A stretch of DNA of 64,000 bases from Paramecium primaurelia (Eukaryota > Ciliophora > Oligohymenophorea > Peniculida > Parameciidae). The stretch spans positions 151,109 to 215,108 of the forward strand of contig CAJJDM010000158.1 in assembly GCA_905182975.1 (NCBI GenBank), in the 5' to 3' direction. Numbering within the stretch: position 1 is the first letter of the stretch; every line of letters begins with the position of its first letter. Of the stretch, positions 49,769-61,283 are shown one piece after another. The translations under genes and the position numbers were made by a program. Under the pieces are notes generated by a model, which saw nothing but the letters and a program-made list of their open reading frames with translations, did no database searches and was not told the DNA's origin.

Positions 49769-52311
49769 TCACCATTTAAATGTTTAAAATTCATCCTATT
49801 ATGGTTATGATCCTTTAGCAAAATTATCACCAAATCCTGCCCAATCACCTCCACCAAATTCTTTATTAGCATCAAAATCAATTTAAACCTCATCTACTTA
49901 TTTTATACCTTAATCAAATACAAAATTTTAATCAAAATTTATAGATGGATTTTATTCAATAGAAATTCTATTATCAAAATGAGCACCAAATCCATCTTCA
50001 AATTTTATTTCAAATCCTTTATGTTCAATTTCATCTTAATCCTCAAATTATTTAGATTATTCGAATTCAATATTTATTTATTATTCTTATTCTTATTTGA
50101 TTTCAACATGATCTTCATTATTTGTATTCATAAATCCTATATTATTATCAAATTCAATATTATTTTCTAATATTATTTAAATAGGTTATTAAATTTTAAC
50201 ACTTTCACTAAATCCAAAACCTTCTACTTATTATGTTTTAATTTACTACTATTCAAATTATTCTACTTACTAATTTTAATCATTTAATTCTGGTTAAACT
50301 ACCTAATTAATTACATCTTTATTTTAATTATCTTTATATAAAGAAAATACATCAAATTATTCTTTATTATCTAAATCAACCTTTATTATTTATTCTTATT
50401 ATTATTATTATTCTTATTACTTTATTATTGGAACATCAATAATATCAATTTAGTTATCTAATTCTACAAATTATTATTAATTTAATGATATTTGATATGA
50501 TTTTATTTATTACTATTATTATTATTATTATTATTGTTGTTATTATTATTACTATTATTATTATTGTTATTATTATTATTGTTATTATTATTATTAGACC
50601 GATTAAAAAGGTATTAAATTATTTTATGTTTCATGAGTGTCCATAGGCTAATAAGGAGTAGAATTTTTTCTTTATGATTTCATATCTTTTGATAAAGAAC
50701 TCAATGTTTCAAAAATTAAACTCATCTAATCTTTTTATTATTTAAGTTCTTTTAATATTTCCTATTCTTATCTCTTTTTTCTTTCTTATTCAATTTCATA
50801 ATTAGATCTCAAATCTCCAATTATTTAATTTGCATAATCTGTTACTGTATTGATTGTATTTGTTGTTTATTTTGAATATTCTTATTTTAATTAAATATTC
50901 AATCCTAATTTCTAATTTATTTCTATTGCCTATTTACTTAAAGATTCAGTAAGTTTCTTTTTTTATTATTCAATTTATTTAAGTTCTTCTTAAAATAAAT
51001 AATTTTCATCTGAAATCTTTTTTAATAAAGTCTTATATTGTTCATTTGTTGTTTATAATGATTCCAATTAACTTTAACTTGAAATCAGAATCTTTTCATG
51101 AGATTCCTTGAATTCATTAAGCAAATCATTGGCTTCTTTATAATTTTATTCTAATTATTATTATTGTATTAACATTTATTCTTAAAGCAAAACTTACTTT
51201 TAAAAATCTATTGTTTTTTTAGGCTATTGAATAATTGGCTATGATATAGTAGTACTCTATAAAGTTGTTACTTATTATGGAGGGACAATTTGTTAAGTCA
51301 CTTATTATAATTGTGGTTAAGAATCAATATCATTCATAATTAAATCGATAGACTTCTGTTATTTTAAAATAGGTTATTAAGTTTAAGTTGGTGGTATTTT
51401 GAATGATTAAGATGTAGTTAATTATGGTTATTGCTATTTTTATACAGTTGGTTCAATAATTGGATTGGGCATTTCCATGTAATTAAAGGCACTATCTAAA
51501 TAATCTAATAATGATAGATACATTTATCAATTGGAGATTTAGATTTATCAAAGTTTGCTTCAAAATCTAATAAATCATTAGATTTAGGTACAACATTAGG
51601 TTATGGATTAATAGGTGTATTATTAATATTAAGAGTTTAAGATACCAATTATTATTAATTTAAGTATTCTTATAAAGAGTTTGGTAATTTTTATGGTATA
51701 GGTACACTCTAAGATGCTAAAGATATAAGATGAGTGATAACAATATAGGAATGTGTTGTCATTCTAGGTTTTGTTTATAAATTTGGATCAACTAGATTGA
51801 TGATATTCTATAATTAAAATTATGTGAGTTGAGTTTTTTTGAATAAATTCATTGCCATTTAAGTTGATACCTAATTAATGTATATAATAATACTGTAGAA
51901 TTGGAATGATCTAATTATTGTATATAATTCTAATATAATCTTTCTTATTCTGGTCTTAGTTTATAGACTTCTTCTGTATCAGATTAGAATTATGGTAATG
52001 GACTTGGAATGCATCTTTAAATGGAATCGATGGAAACCTCAATATTGTTTTGTGCATAACTGATAAGCTTAAGAGCAACATAGAATTCCTCTTTATTCAA
52101 AGTTTAATTATTGGGTGAACTAATTAACCAAATCTTCTTGAGAATTTCTATAGATAATCCCGACCTTTTGAAAAATGTGACTGCTTAAGCTCCTCCTATT
52201 TAGCCTGTGTTCTAATAGTATTATGTATTCAGATACTGTTGCATCAACTGCTTAATACAATGAGGCATAATAACCTCTTTCTTTATTATCGAGTTTTACT
52301 CTCACACTCAT
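49769..52311 (-). CDS. EH-domain endocytic protein with Gln-rich tail, about 825 residues
   Basis: The N-terminal about 100 residues form an Eps15-homology domain: YYASLYQAVDATNTGQIGGA, AVTFFKRSGLSIEILKKIW and NKEEFYVALKLISYAQNN. The EF-hand-derived loops are degenerate and the Trp that binds NPF motifs is kept. The middle is a coiled coil, followed by a polyQ stretch. The C-terminus has repeated FG/W-acidic short motifs (GGDWAGFGDNFAKG), which resemble adaptor-binding peptides of endocytic scaffolds. Introns of 25, 23 and 26 nt are used. The third could alternatively be read as 17 nt but 26 nt is more typical. Clathrin-related endocytosis is the likely role. Confidence 0.88.
50509..50595. 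repeat. TTA/TTG microsatellite encoding polyglutamine
   Basis: An interrupted trinucleotide run of TTA with occasional TTG and CTA lies inside the EH-domain gene. On the minus strand it reads as about 28 Gln codons (mostly TAA, with CAA and TAG). The mixture of three Gln codons makes the tract less slippage-prone than the pure run at 37584. Confidence 0.88.
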
Positions 52312-52343
52312 TTATATAATAACTTAATTTAATTAATTAAGAA

Positions 52344-52415
52344 TCCGCGTTAGTATAGTGGTTAGTATTCAAGCCTGTCACGTTTGAGGCCCGGGTTCAA
52401 TTCCCGGACGCGGAG
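52344..52415 (+). tRNA. tRNA-Asp (GTC anticodon)
   Basis: This is a 72-nt cloverleaf. The acceptor stem TCCGCGT pairs with ACGCGGA, and the discriminator base is G. The D arm holds GTAT...GTAT. The anticodon stem CAAGC/GTTTG encloses the loop CTGTCAC with anticodon GTC. The T arm CCGGGTTCAATTCCCGG is perfect. Internal A-box and B-box promoter elements are intact, and there is no intron. It is the only markedly GC-rich element in the region. Confidence 0.97.
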
Positions 52416-52416
52416 C

Positions 52417-52424
52417 TTTTTTTT
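52417..52424 (+). terminator. RNA polymerase III terminator (T8)
   Basis: A run of eight T residues begins two bases after the tRNA discriminator base, which is a standard Pol III termination signal. Confidence 0.9.
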
Positions 52425-52911
52425 ATATTCTTAAAATATATATTCAATATATTATATATAAAAAATGAAGATTTTTTTCATTGAATTAAATCTTTTTGAT
52501 TTCATCCTAAACATATTGTAATTTTGTATATCACAATTCATTAATGGTTTAAATTACATGATTAAATCTAATAGCAATTTCTATAAAAGATAATTAATTA
52601 AATATATTCTATTATTTAAGTTAGGTTTATATGTTGAATTCTCTCTAATAAATGCATTCCAATCATATTTTTTTTTGTTAAAGTTCTTTAATAAATTTAT
52701 TTAGGATTTAAAAATTGAAAAATTTAAGTAGTTTATTTAATTATTTAAAAGTATAAATTAATCATATAAGATACTTAATTACTATACTTTAATTATAATT
52801 TATTTTTGAATTTCAATACCTTATAAAATATAATATGGAAAAGTGAAATAATTTAAAAGTTATTAATTTAATTTTTATTAAATTTTTTTATTTTAATTAT
52901 GATCTTGGTAT
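52425..52911. other. AT-rich intergenic region after the tRNA
   Basis: This is 487 bases of A/T-run sequence with no coding frame or RNA gene recognised. Confidence 0.55.
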
Positions 52912-53217
52912 TCATATTGTAATCAAATTATATTCAAATGACAATTATTTATCATGAGGATTTAATTCCATTAAATTATTTCTGTAACCTTTAAAATTAA
53001 ACATATACCATAATGAATCATTCATTTTAATAACTAAGTATATTGTATATTTATCTGATGGCAAGATCTCAGCTTAAACAAAGTGTGAAAATGAAACAAA
53101 GTTAACATTACAACTGAAGCTTCCCGAAATGAATCCAGCAAAGAGCACATTGATTCCTCTTCTTACTTTCTTATTGTTCTTCATTAGGATTAAATACTTT
53201 TAAGCAAAAATGGTCAT
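52912..53217 (-). CDS. Small unknown protein, 101 residues
   Basis: This is an intronless frame from MTIFAQKYLILMKNNKKVRR to TGA 52912-52914. A basic N-terminal part leads into a hydrophobic stretch (GINVLFAGFISGSFSCNVNF) that might be a membrane segment or buried helix. A polar part follows (SDKYTIYLVIKMNDSLWYMF). No family was recognised. GC-richer codons in the first half support coding. A plus-strand open frame over the same bases lacks a start and reads less naturally. Confidence 0.5.
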
Positions 53218-53524
53218 AAAACTATACACAATTCCAATTGAAAATTAATTCTTTCTATTATTTCATATTATGTTTATTGAGTAGAATTTAGAATGCATTT
53301 AATAATTTTTATCAGATTTCATAACTTTTTTTTAAACTTAATAATAGTATCAATCAATTTATACAGAGTTTAGCAACAAATGTCTTCAAGAATCTTCTCT
53401 TACAACTTGAAAAGTATTTCTAATACATGTATGTTTAAAATAGCAAAGATTATTTTAAATATTAATATTTTGGTACAAACTCTAAAACCTTCTTATTATT
53501 CATTAATTTAATTTATTGAACAAT
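53218..53524. other. Intergenic region between divergent starts
   Basis: This is 307 bases of A/T-run sequence between the small minus-strand gene and the unknown plus-strand gene. No motif or RNA gene was recognised. Confidence 0.5.
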
Positions 53525-54347
53525 ATGGGAAGTACACATTATATTTTAGCCTATCTAGATTTTTGTTAGGGAGATAAACAATATGATTCGAATTGCTAAG
53601 ACAATACACATGTTTATGAGGCTACCATAAATTCATCCACTATAACAATCATACATGGAAACATTCTCTAGAATAATTTAAGAGGAATACGTAAATAATT
53701 GAATTCTATCCTAGTGAATGCATAATTAGATCCCAATTCTTTCACATTAATGTAATTACCAGAAATGCAACGTGAATTTCGTAATCTATCTTAAATACTT
53801 AGTAAAATAAAAAATACCAATTATCTAACGATTACCACCTGGAGCATGTTAATCTGAATTTATTATTAACCTAAAAATTAACTATTAAGATACTAGAAAG
53901 GAAATAATTGAAGCTTATGAATAAGGGTACATTTATTATATTTAAATTAGTTTTGAACTTATGTTTTAACATGAATTAGAAAATGTTGGATATAGAGAAG
54001 GCAAAGATAAATTTAAAGATAAGTCTGAATAATTTCATAATTCAGAATGTTTATTAGAAGCTATCTTTAATCGAATTAAATAAAATAAAATGATTAAGAC
54101 ATTTCAAATTTTCAGTGTTGATATGTAGATCTGCTAATAATACAAAAATGAATTAAAAAAACAATAACATAAATATTTATCAAAAAAGAATTTTGAAAGA
54201 TGTTCAACATAAGAATAATTAAATGAATCATATACTGAAAGATTTCTTACAGCTAATTCTTGTGATTAAGCAGATTTTGTTAATAAACAATACATCAAAT
54301 AACAACTCAAAAGATCTTTTCCTAATACTTAATAAAAAGATTAATGA
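53525..54347 (+). CDS. Unknown protein, 266 residues
   Basis: The start is MGSTHYILAYLDFCQGDKQY at 53525. One 22-nt intron (GTAATC...CTTAG) joins EMQREF to LKQKIPIIQRLPPGACQSEF and gives an exact codon count. The middle contains NLKINYQDTRKEIIEAYEQG and FELMFQHELENVGYREGKDK, which look like a compact alpha/beta unit. The end is Gln/Lys-rich and helical. I recognise no family. Cys residues in the first 35 positions (FCQGD, NCQDN) could be structural. Confidence 0.65.
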
Positions 54348-54392
54348 ATTTCAATATTTGTTTATGATAATTATAAGAGAATAATTAAATAT

Positions 54393-56734
54393 TCATTTAT
54401 TATTTTTTAATCTTGAAGTTTTGGCTTTATTTTAATAAATTAATTAATTTACAGCTAAATGATCAAATGGATCAATGTATGATTTTACTTAAGTATTTTA
54501 TTATTATATCCTTTTTTTCAATTCCTCAATCTTTTAAGAATGTTCTATCTAAAATTACTTAGCTGAAAATCCCCTCTTTAAACCTAAATTTGCAGAATTA
54601 TTAGAATGTAAATTCTTATCTATTCTATCAGTCATCATTGTATCTTATTGAGCTTCAATCAATGATTAAGGTCTATTTGTTTATTTTTCAAATTTTGGTT
54701 TCTTTGTTTTTAAAGTCTCACCTATAAAATAGAAATTTTCAAACATAGGTTCAAATTATGTTTCTTAATCACTTTATAATGATTTCTATAATTCTTAATT
54801 AAATTATTATTCTCCTTATTTGAATTCTTTTGGATCAAAATTAAATTTAATTAAATTTGGCAAAAAAGGAGGTTAAATTTTTCTTTTTAAAATGTCAATT
54901 AAATTTACATCATCAAAAAATTAATGTCCTAATATATCTTAAATTCCTTCTCTATTACCCATTCTCTAATTAGGATCTTTATGTAATAATTTTCTTAATA
55001 AATCTTTAGCTTCAGGAGAACAAACCTTTACAGGAAATTGTAAATCATCATTTAAAATGCTTTAAAATATTTCATCTGTATTTTTTGAATAAAATGGAGG
55101 AAGTCCTGTTAATAATTCATAAAGTAATGCTCCTAAACAATAATAATCAACTGCAAATGTATGTCCTTATTATTATAACATTTCTGGTGCCATATACTCT
55201 GGTGAACCACAAAAGGAATATGCTTCATCAAATTAACCCATATTAGGTTTAGCTAATCCAAAATCTGCTACTTTTAAATGTCCATATTCATCAATTAATA
55301 TATTTTCTGGTTTTACATCTCTATATAATACATTTTAACTATGCAAAAATGCTATAGCAATACAAACTTCAACAAAGTAGATTTTTGCTTAATCTTAATT
55401 CATTCTCTAAACTTTTCTTAATTGATTGAATAATTCACCTCCAGGACAATATTCCATACCAAAACATACCCAATGTTTAGTTTCAAATGCACATTCTAAT
55501 TGACATATAAATTATTTAGGCATTTATTAATCACTTAAATTTAATTAGACCATAACATCTCTTTCATTTTATACAATCTGTTATTTTTAATGTTCTATTA
55601 TAAATTATTTTGATATTAATTTCAATGCTAAAAATCTACCATTATTTTTTGATCTAACCAAATAAACTCTTGAAAATCCTCCAATTCCTACACATAATAA
55701 AAAATGGAAGCTTTTTAATGATAATTTTTAAGTGTATTCAGGATAAAGTGGCTATAATTTAATAGTTTACTTATCCAAAATCATCAAATCTTTATTTTTA
55801 AGACTTATATAGTATTCAACTGCAATGTTATTATCTACCGATGAAAATCCTATTACATTCTCATCTTGTGTTAATAATAATATATATACTATCTTAACAA
55901 ATTTCAATTAAGTATTAAATTAATTAATCTGTTGTCTTTTCTAAACAATCATATTTCATTTCTAATGTTTTTCCTTTATCATAAAGTTGAATGTTAATAT
56001 AATGTTATAATGTCACCTGTTATTATTCCTTTTATCTAAAAGATTCTTTCAAAAAATCTTAATGATTAAGGTTTTTTAATCTATCAGTACTTTTAGCTTT
56101 ATTTAAAGTTAAATGATATTTTTGAAGTAATTTTTTAAAATTAAATTCGATTGGGTTGCTTAAACTTCCATTCTTTTATTAATTTGACTACTCTTTAATT
56201 TTATTTATCAAATTTTAATTGTTTTATGTTTTTTAAGCAGGCTCTGTAGTTATTTTATGTGATTTTGATAATAATTATTCAGAAGACTTTGTTTTTGATT
56301 ATTTTTTTAGACCTTTTTTCTCATCTAATGCTCCTTTCTTTAAATCTTAAACAGAATTTAATTAATAACAAATTTATTGCTTAATTAAGTTAATGTTTTT
56401 TTATTAAGCGCTTCCATTCGAATAATATCCTGAAACAAAATTGTTATTTTTTGCTTAGCTAAATTTTTAAACATTTGGAGATTATTGTTTTCTCTTAGTC
56501 TCTAGTTCAGATTATCTATGTTTGTATTCTCTTTAAGTTTAACAATTAAAATTTAATTACATCTGATTTTTTATTTACACATTAATCTATGGAACTACGT
56601 TTTAAAAGTTCTAGTATATGAAATAAAATTAATAATACCTTTAAAGATGATTGAGACTAATTGCCATTAGTTTATTTTTTAATCATGCTGCTATATGGAG
56701 AAGGATTTAACAAATGTGTATTTGTAATCGACAT
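54393..56734 (-). CDS. AGC-family serine/threonine protein kinase
   Basis: The product has 762 residues after introns of 28 and 25 nt. A disordered, Gln/Lys/Ser-rich N-terminal half of about 350 residues precedes the kinase domain. Motifs are complete: VGIGGFSRVYLVRS as glycine loop, FLALKLISK with the ATP lysine, MEYCPGGELFNQL as the AGC-type hinge, VLYRDVKPENILI as catalytic loop, VADFGLAKPN, and YSFCGSPEYMAPEML as activation segment. It ends the fold with DPNQRMGNREGIQDILGHQF. The GGELF hinge and SFCGSPEYMAPE are typical of AGC kinases. It is closest in style to S6K/PKG-like kinases without their accessory domains. Confidence 0.94.
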
Positions 56735-56769
56735 TTTTATATTATAATTTAAATATTTTCATTAATTAA
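56735..56769. promoter_or_regulatory. Ultra-short shared intergenic region between divergent starts
   Basis: Thirty-five bases separate the AGC kinase ATG from the Nudix ATG. Transcription of both genes must be driven from within or across this A/T-rich spacer. Confidence 0.5.
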
Positions 56770-57232
56770 ATGAATCGTCCAGGTCTCGGAGTAGGTGTGT
56801 TTATTAGAAATGGAGATTCTGTATTGATGAGTTATCGTAAAGTAATGGGGATACTTTGATTATTAGGGTAATGGATATCTAGCATTACCTGGAGGTCATC
56901 TTGAATTATATGAAGAATTAGAAGATTGTGCAATTAGAGAAGTAAAAGAGGAGACAAATTTGGATATTGAGAAACCACAAATATTTTAGATGGTAAATGT
57001 TGTGAAGAAGGAAATACAACATCATTATGTTGTTATATTCTTAACTGCAGATTATAATTAGAAGAGTGATTTAATAAATGTTGAACCAAATAAACATAGT
57101 GATTGGAAATGGATTAATGCTTAAGTCTTTTAATAACATTATAATGAAAAACAATTATTTTATGGTCTAATGAAATTGATTGATAGATTTGGTAATACAG
57201 AGAAATTGTTTAATTTAATATTTAATAAATGA
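56770..57232 (+). CDS. Nudix hydrolase (NUDT15/MTH2-like)
   Basis: The product has 145 residues after a 25-nt intron. The Nudix box is complete: GGHLELYEELEDCAIREV continuing KEETNL, fitting GX5EX7REUXEEXGU with the final Gly replaced by Asn. The N-terminus RPGLGVGVFIRNGDSVLMSY and the lead-in GNGYLALPGG match the NUDT15/MTH2 subgroup, which hydrolyses oxidised or modified nucleoside triphosphates. NKHSDWKWINAQ matches the substrate-side strand. The single-domain size is normal for the family. The replacement at the last box position is worth checking for activity. Confidence 0.93.
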
Positions 57233-57252
57233 TAATATTTATTCTTTATTCT

Positions 57253-57582
57253 TCAACCCATTTTATAAAGTAAAATTGCCATTTATCCTTCATAAAAAAA
57301 CATATATCTTTTGCTTTCGTAAGATGAATAAGAATTAAAATGTTTCCCTGAAATATTTATTAATAAGAAATGTACCAACAACACAATGCCAATTTGGACC
57401 ATATTTTTCATCAAAGAATTTTTTAATGTAATTTGAAATCTATGATTCTACCTTAAAATGTTCAACTGCATATCTTGCCTATTAAGATTAATTAATAATT
57501 TAAATACTTAGGTTCTTGCATCATTAATCATATCAGATTATTCTGGCATATCGATAATCTAATCCAAATTCTCGTCAGCCAT
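57253..57582 (-). CDS. Canonical LC8 dynein light chain
   Basis: The product has 90 residues after introns of 29 and 28 nt, the standard LC8 length. It reads MADENLDQIIDMPEQSDMIN, then ARYAVEHFKVESQISNYIKK and FFDEKYGPNWHCVVGKHFNS, then ESKRYMFFYEGQMAILLYKM-G. The peptide-binding groove residues around NWHCVVG and the dimer strand FFYEGQMAILL are conserved. It should be the general dynein/LC8 hub protein in cilia and cytoplasm. The second intron falls within the codon for the Gly of VVG. Its stop is 20 bp beyond the Nudix stop, with the genes convergent. Confidence 0.96.
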
Positions 57583-57630
57583 CTGAAACTGTAATTAATT
57601 TAAAATAATATTTAATATATATATATATAT

Positions 57631-59531
57631 TCATAAAAATAATAATTACACTTTTTCTGAAAATATATCATTCTTTATTTTTAAAGGTTTCTCATATAGA
57701 GCATCAAATTATTCTGTGATATTTATTTTCTATTTATATTTAAAAATAGTTTTACATTATCATTCTAATAAACTTTATCATAACAGCAACAATCAATTAA
57801 ATGAATTTATAATTCGATATATTATTCTATAACTTTTGGATCCTTCTCCTTTTCTTTCTTTTCAGACAATGTTCTAATTATGAAATCACTCAAAATTTCC
57901 TTAAAATTTTAATTAAATTGACTTGAAAAGTCTATTGTCATTTCTTTTTACCAATTTTTATCTTCAATCTCATCCCAAAAAGATCTACTTTATAATAATG
58001 AATTACTTTGCACTTTTTAATGCAAATTATAATAGACTTTCATAAAATTATTAATCATCCAGCATTTATGATATGAATTTTTAAAAATAAGGATGTTAAT
58101 AAACTTTCTCTAATAAATCTGCCACTTTAAATAAATTTTACTTATCTAACAAAGCTTTTGTTAATGAATCATTTAATAAATATATCTTTTTTATCAATAA
58201 CAAAAATGGAAAGGCTGAATATTTTTCAGAAATTAAAGTATTTATTTCATTTAGTGTCCTTGATAAATATACAATTTAATCTCTTAATCTCATGTATTTC
58301 TCTATTAATTCTTCAACTTTTTTCAAATCCTCAATCTATTTTTCAGTCTATGAAATTTCTAATTTAACTTATTCATCTTAGAGATCTGGTAATAATTCAG
58401 TCTCCTTTATGTTAACCTACTTATTTTATTTAAGAATATGCTATTCTTTCATATTATCTAACTATTTCAAGAAATCATCAGGATTTTCAAAAGTATCCTA
58501 TTGAACCTAATTTTAATAGAATTTCCCAATTTTCTCAACATTAATTTATTCAGCTTATAATAAATTAAGTGATATTTATTAATATCCTATATCATAATAA
58601 GTATTTACTCATTTCTTTCTATTTCATCAAAGGATGCGAATATAATTCAGACCATTTCAACCTATCTCTAGGATCCTTCATTAACATTTTATTCAACAAC
58701 CATTCTAATTAAGTAGAAATTGAAACTCCATTTCTTTTAAAATTAGGTTTATCTAGTAATTATATTTAAGTCTACTTGTTCGGATATCTTACAAAAATGC
58801 CTTTTCATTTATATTAGTAAAGGGAAAACATCCAAAAAGTAATTAATAAAACATACTGCCAATAGAAAACATATCTGCAGCCATGCCATAGGGTTTTTGT
58901 TCAATAATTTCAGGTGCCATATTACCTAAGGATCCTAGAATCAGATTTTCATGTTGATTTTGGTCTTTCAATTATTTACAGAATCCTAGATCAGCAATTT
59001 TTAAAGTAGAATTATGAATTAAAATATTAGGTAATTTTATATCTCTATGTAAGATATTCTTCTCATGTAAAGCTTACATTCCAGCCAAAACCTATTTCAT
59101 ATAAGCAATAACTTCATTTTCAGGTATCTTTTTCCCTCTCCTATTCCACAATTATTCAAAATCACCAGCTTAATAATAGAAATGATATATTACAATTGCA
59201 AAATTCCAAAACGATGTAGCATTGATTCTCTGATTAAAAGAATTCAATGAATTTTATTACATGTTCACTGTTGATTTATCTTAATACTGCAATTTCACTT
59301 TCTAATAACTAACCAACAATCCCCCTACTCTCACTTAATTTTGCCTTAGAAACGCATTTAATAGCTACCAAATCTTATGTCTTGTCAACTTTGGCAGAAA
59401 AGACCTACATGTAATTTAAATTTACTTACTTAACCAAATGAACCTTATCCCAACTCTTTGAGAAATGTATAATTTAATACTCTCTTTCCAGGATAGTTCT
59501 GAATTTTTGGTGGCTGCTATAACTATAACAT
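57631..59531 (-). CDS. ULK/Atg1-like protein kinase with atypical DLG motif
   Basis: The product has 585 residues after six introns (25, 25, 23, 22, 22 and 26 nt). The kinase domain occupies the first about 260 residues. The glycine loop is LGQGSFGQV and the ATP lysine is in DLVAIKCVSK. The catalytic loop is ILHRDIKLPNILI, with Leu where most kinases have Pro. The metal site is LKIADLGFCKQ, with DLG instead of DFG, and the activation segment ends NMAPEII. The order and the LGFCK/ADMFSIGSMFYQLLFG pattern resemble the ULK family. The C-terminal 320 residues are helical, unlike known Atg13-binding domains. It may act in autophagy or ciliary signalling. Confidence 0.87.
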
Positions 59532-59588
59532 TCTTGATGTATTATATGTTAATTATATTTTTATATTTATTTTAATATCTTGAATCTT

Positions 59589-60011
59589 TCAATCATCATC
59601 TCCTCCTTCATCACCTCCTTCTTCTAAATCACCATATGTCTTCTATTCGAATTTAGGATCATGATAATCTTGCCAATCGAATCTTGGTTTTGTGTATAAG
59701 CAACTAAATAGCCAACATCCTGTTAAAAACAAGCCACATCTAGTAAACATAGCTATCTTTATTTTATTACTCTTACTTCTTGTCCAATAATCATTGAAAT
59801 CTCTATGTGATTTACTCAAAACATATCCCCATTTATTGGGATTGTATTCTACAATACCCTCTCTAAGCATCCAAGAGGCTGTTTCATAGCTTACTGCCAT
59901 GTTTTTCACTTTGTATGAAAATTCTCCTGGTTTCTCAAACAACCCCTCTTTAAATGCAGCAGGCATTGTAGATCTCTGCCCTGCTTTCTAAAATACCTTC
60001 CACAAAGCCAT
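59589..60011 (-). CDS. Small single-pass, probably mitochondrial, protein of 140 residues
   Basis: This is an intronless frame starting MALWKVFQKAGQRSTMPAAF. The N-terminus is amphipathic and basic, as in mitochondrial presequences. Conserved-looking sequence follows (EGLFEKPGEFSYKVKNMAVS, YETASWMLREGIVEYNPNKW). One membrane helix (AMFTRCGLFLTGCWLFSCLY) precedes PRFDWQDYHDPKFE and an acidic tail. The layout resembles ciliate-specific accessory subunits of respiratory complexes or ATP synthase, but I cannot name it. GC-rich codons and Trp/Pro content make it clearly coding. A truncated start at the second Met (59966) is possible but the longer start is better. Confidence 0.82.
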
Positions 60012-61283
60012 TATTTTTATAAAATAATTATTATTAAGTTCAAAGTAATTACGTTTAAAAGAGTTTTACACTAATCACTTTTCACTTCCTCCATATCTTC
60101 ATAGTCTCAACCTATTCACTTTCCTTCACTTTCTCTATCATTTAATCTCAGAGCATCTAGAATCTCTTCCTATTTTATCTTATCCATAAATTAAATGATT
60201 TTTTGATCATAAAATTATTCAATTTTTTATAGACCTATCATCATTGTATATCCATCATTCAATCTTAAAAAATGGTTACTTTATACATAAAGAAAATTTA
60301 TTTATATTATCTCTATTTTCTTTCTCAATTTTTATTAACTAAAACAATCCTATCATTATATATTTCAAATTGCTATCTTTTTCTATGCTTATATTGCTTT
60401 TATTGTATCTATTTTATAATTTAATTTAGGTTCACTCATATGTTTTATTATTATGATTTACTTTTTAATTCTATTTTCTATTATTGTAAATCTTCACTTA
60501 TTAAAAACCTTCATTTTATTTACATCATTTAAAAAGGTTTTAATTATCTTTTTCTAAATAATTTCAAAGCTTTAATTTTCTATATATTAAACTTAATAAT
60601 TTGGATTATAATTTTTTTTGATGAATTTGATTATTTTGGAAATATTACTTTACTATCATATTTATTCATAATTTTTATTCATCCTAAATTGCTTGTAGAA
60701 TATTTCTATAATAATTCTTTCTACATATATTTCATGATTGAGACTTATATTCAAACCTAATAAACATTCTAAATATACTTCAGATTTAATTGTTATTATT
60801 AATGAATTATTTAATTTATTCTAATTCTACTATTTTTCAATTTGAAAATTAACATCCAATAATTCATTTTCTAATTGATTTCAGATTTAATTAAAATTAT
60901 TAAATGAAAAAGGTAAGCAATTAAAATATATAAATATTTATATATATTGATCAAAATTATGAATATATCTATAATCATATAAATACTTAAAAACAAATAA
61001 TTATTATTTTTAAGTATTAAATATAAATTCATTTTATGTACAATATAAATAATAATTTTGATATATCTAATATCACATATTTTTAATTTTAATTTAAATA
61101 ATCTTACATAATTTTATTAATTATACATAAATAAATCCCAAATGTATATAATTATTGTGATTAAATTAACTAAAATTGTAATATCTTCCTATTCATTCAA
61201 AAATATCTTTTATTAAACACTAATTTTACTTTTGGAAGAAATATTAGTTTAATCTTTGTAATTTTTGCTGTAATTTAGTTTGC
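60012..61283 (-). pseudogene. Gene-poor stretch with a TGA-interrupted coding-like frame
   Basis: One minus-strand frame from about 60930 to 60040 keeps phase over about 290 codons. It includes QLENELLDVNFQIEK, NHFLRLNDGYTMMIGLQKIE and MDKIKQEEILDALRLNDRES followed by DYEDMEEVKSD. In-frame TGA codons occur at 60881, 60656, 60494, 60365, 60353, 60116 and 60107. Seven TGA in that length is near chance, so only the GC-richer end (60040-60190) has real coding character. A degraded gene is the simplest reading. The 60940-61280 part is A/T-run spacer. Confidence 0.35.

Noticed and set aside
50509..50595. Trinucleotide run as a CRISPR-like or satellite array
   Set aside because: It is a simple in-frame Gln repeat within the EH-domain gene, with no spacers.
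60040..60190. A 24-nt GTGAAG...TTGAG intron that would remove two TGA codons from the MDKIKQ frame
   Set aside because: It is purine-rich and unlike every other intron in the window (GTA start, A/T-rich, TAG or AAG end), and the frame still lacks a stop before the neighbouring gene.
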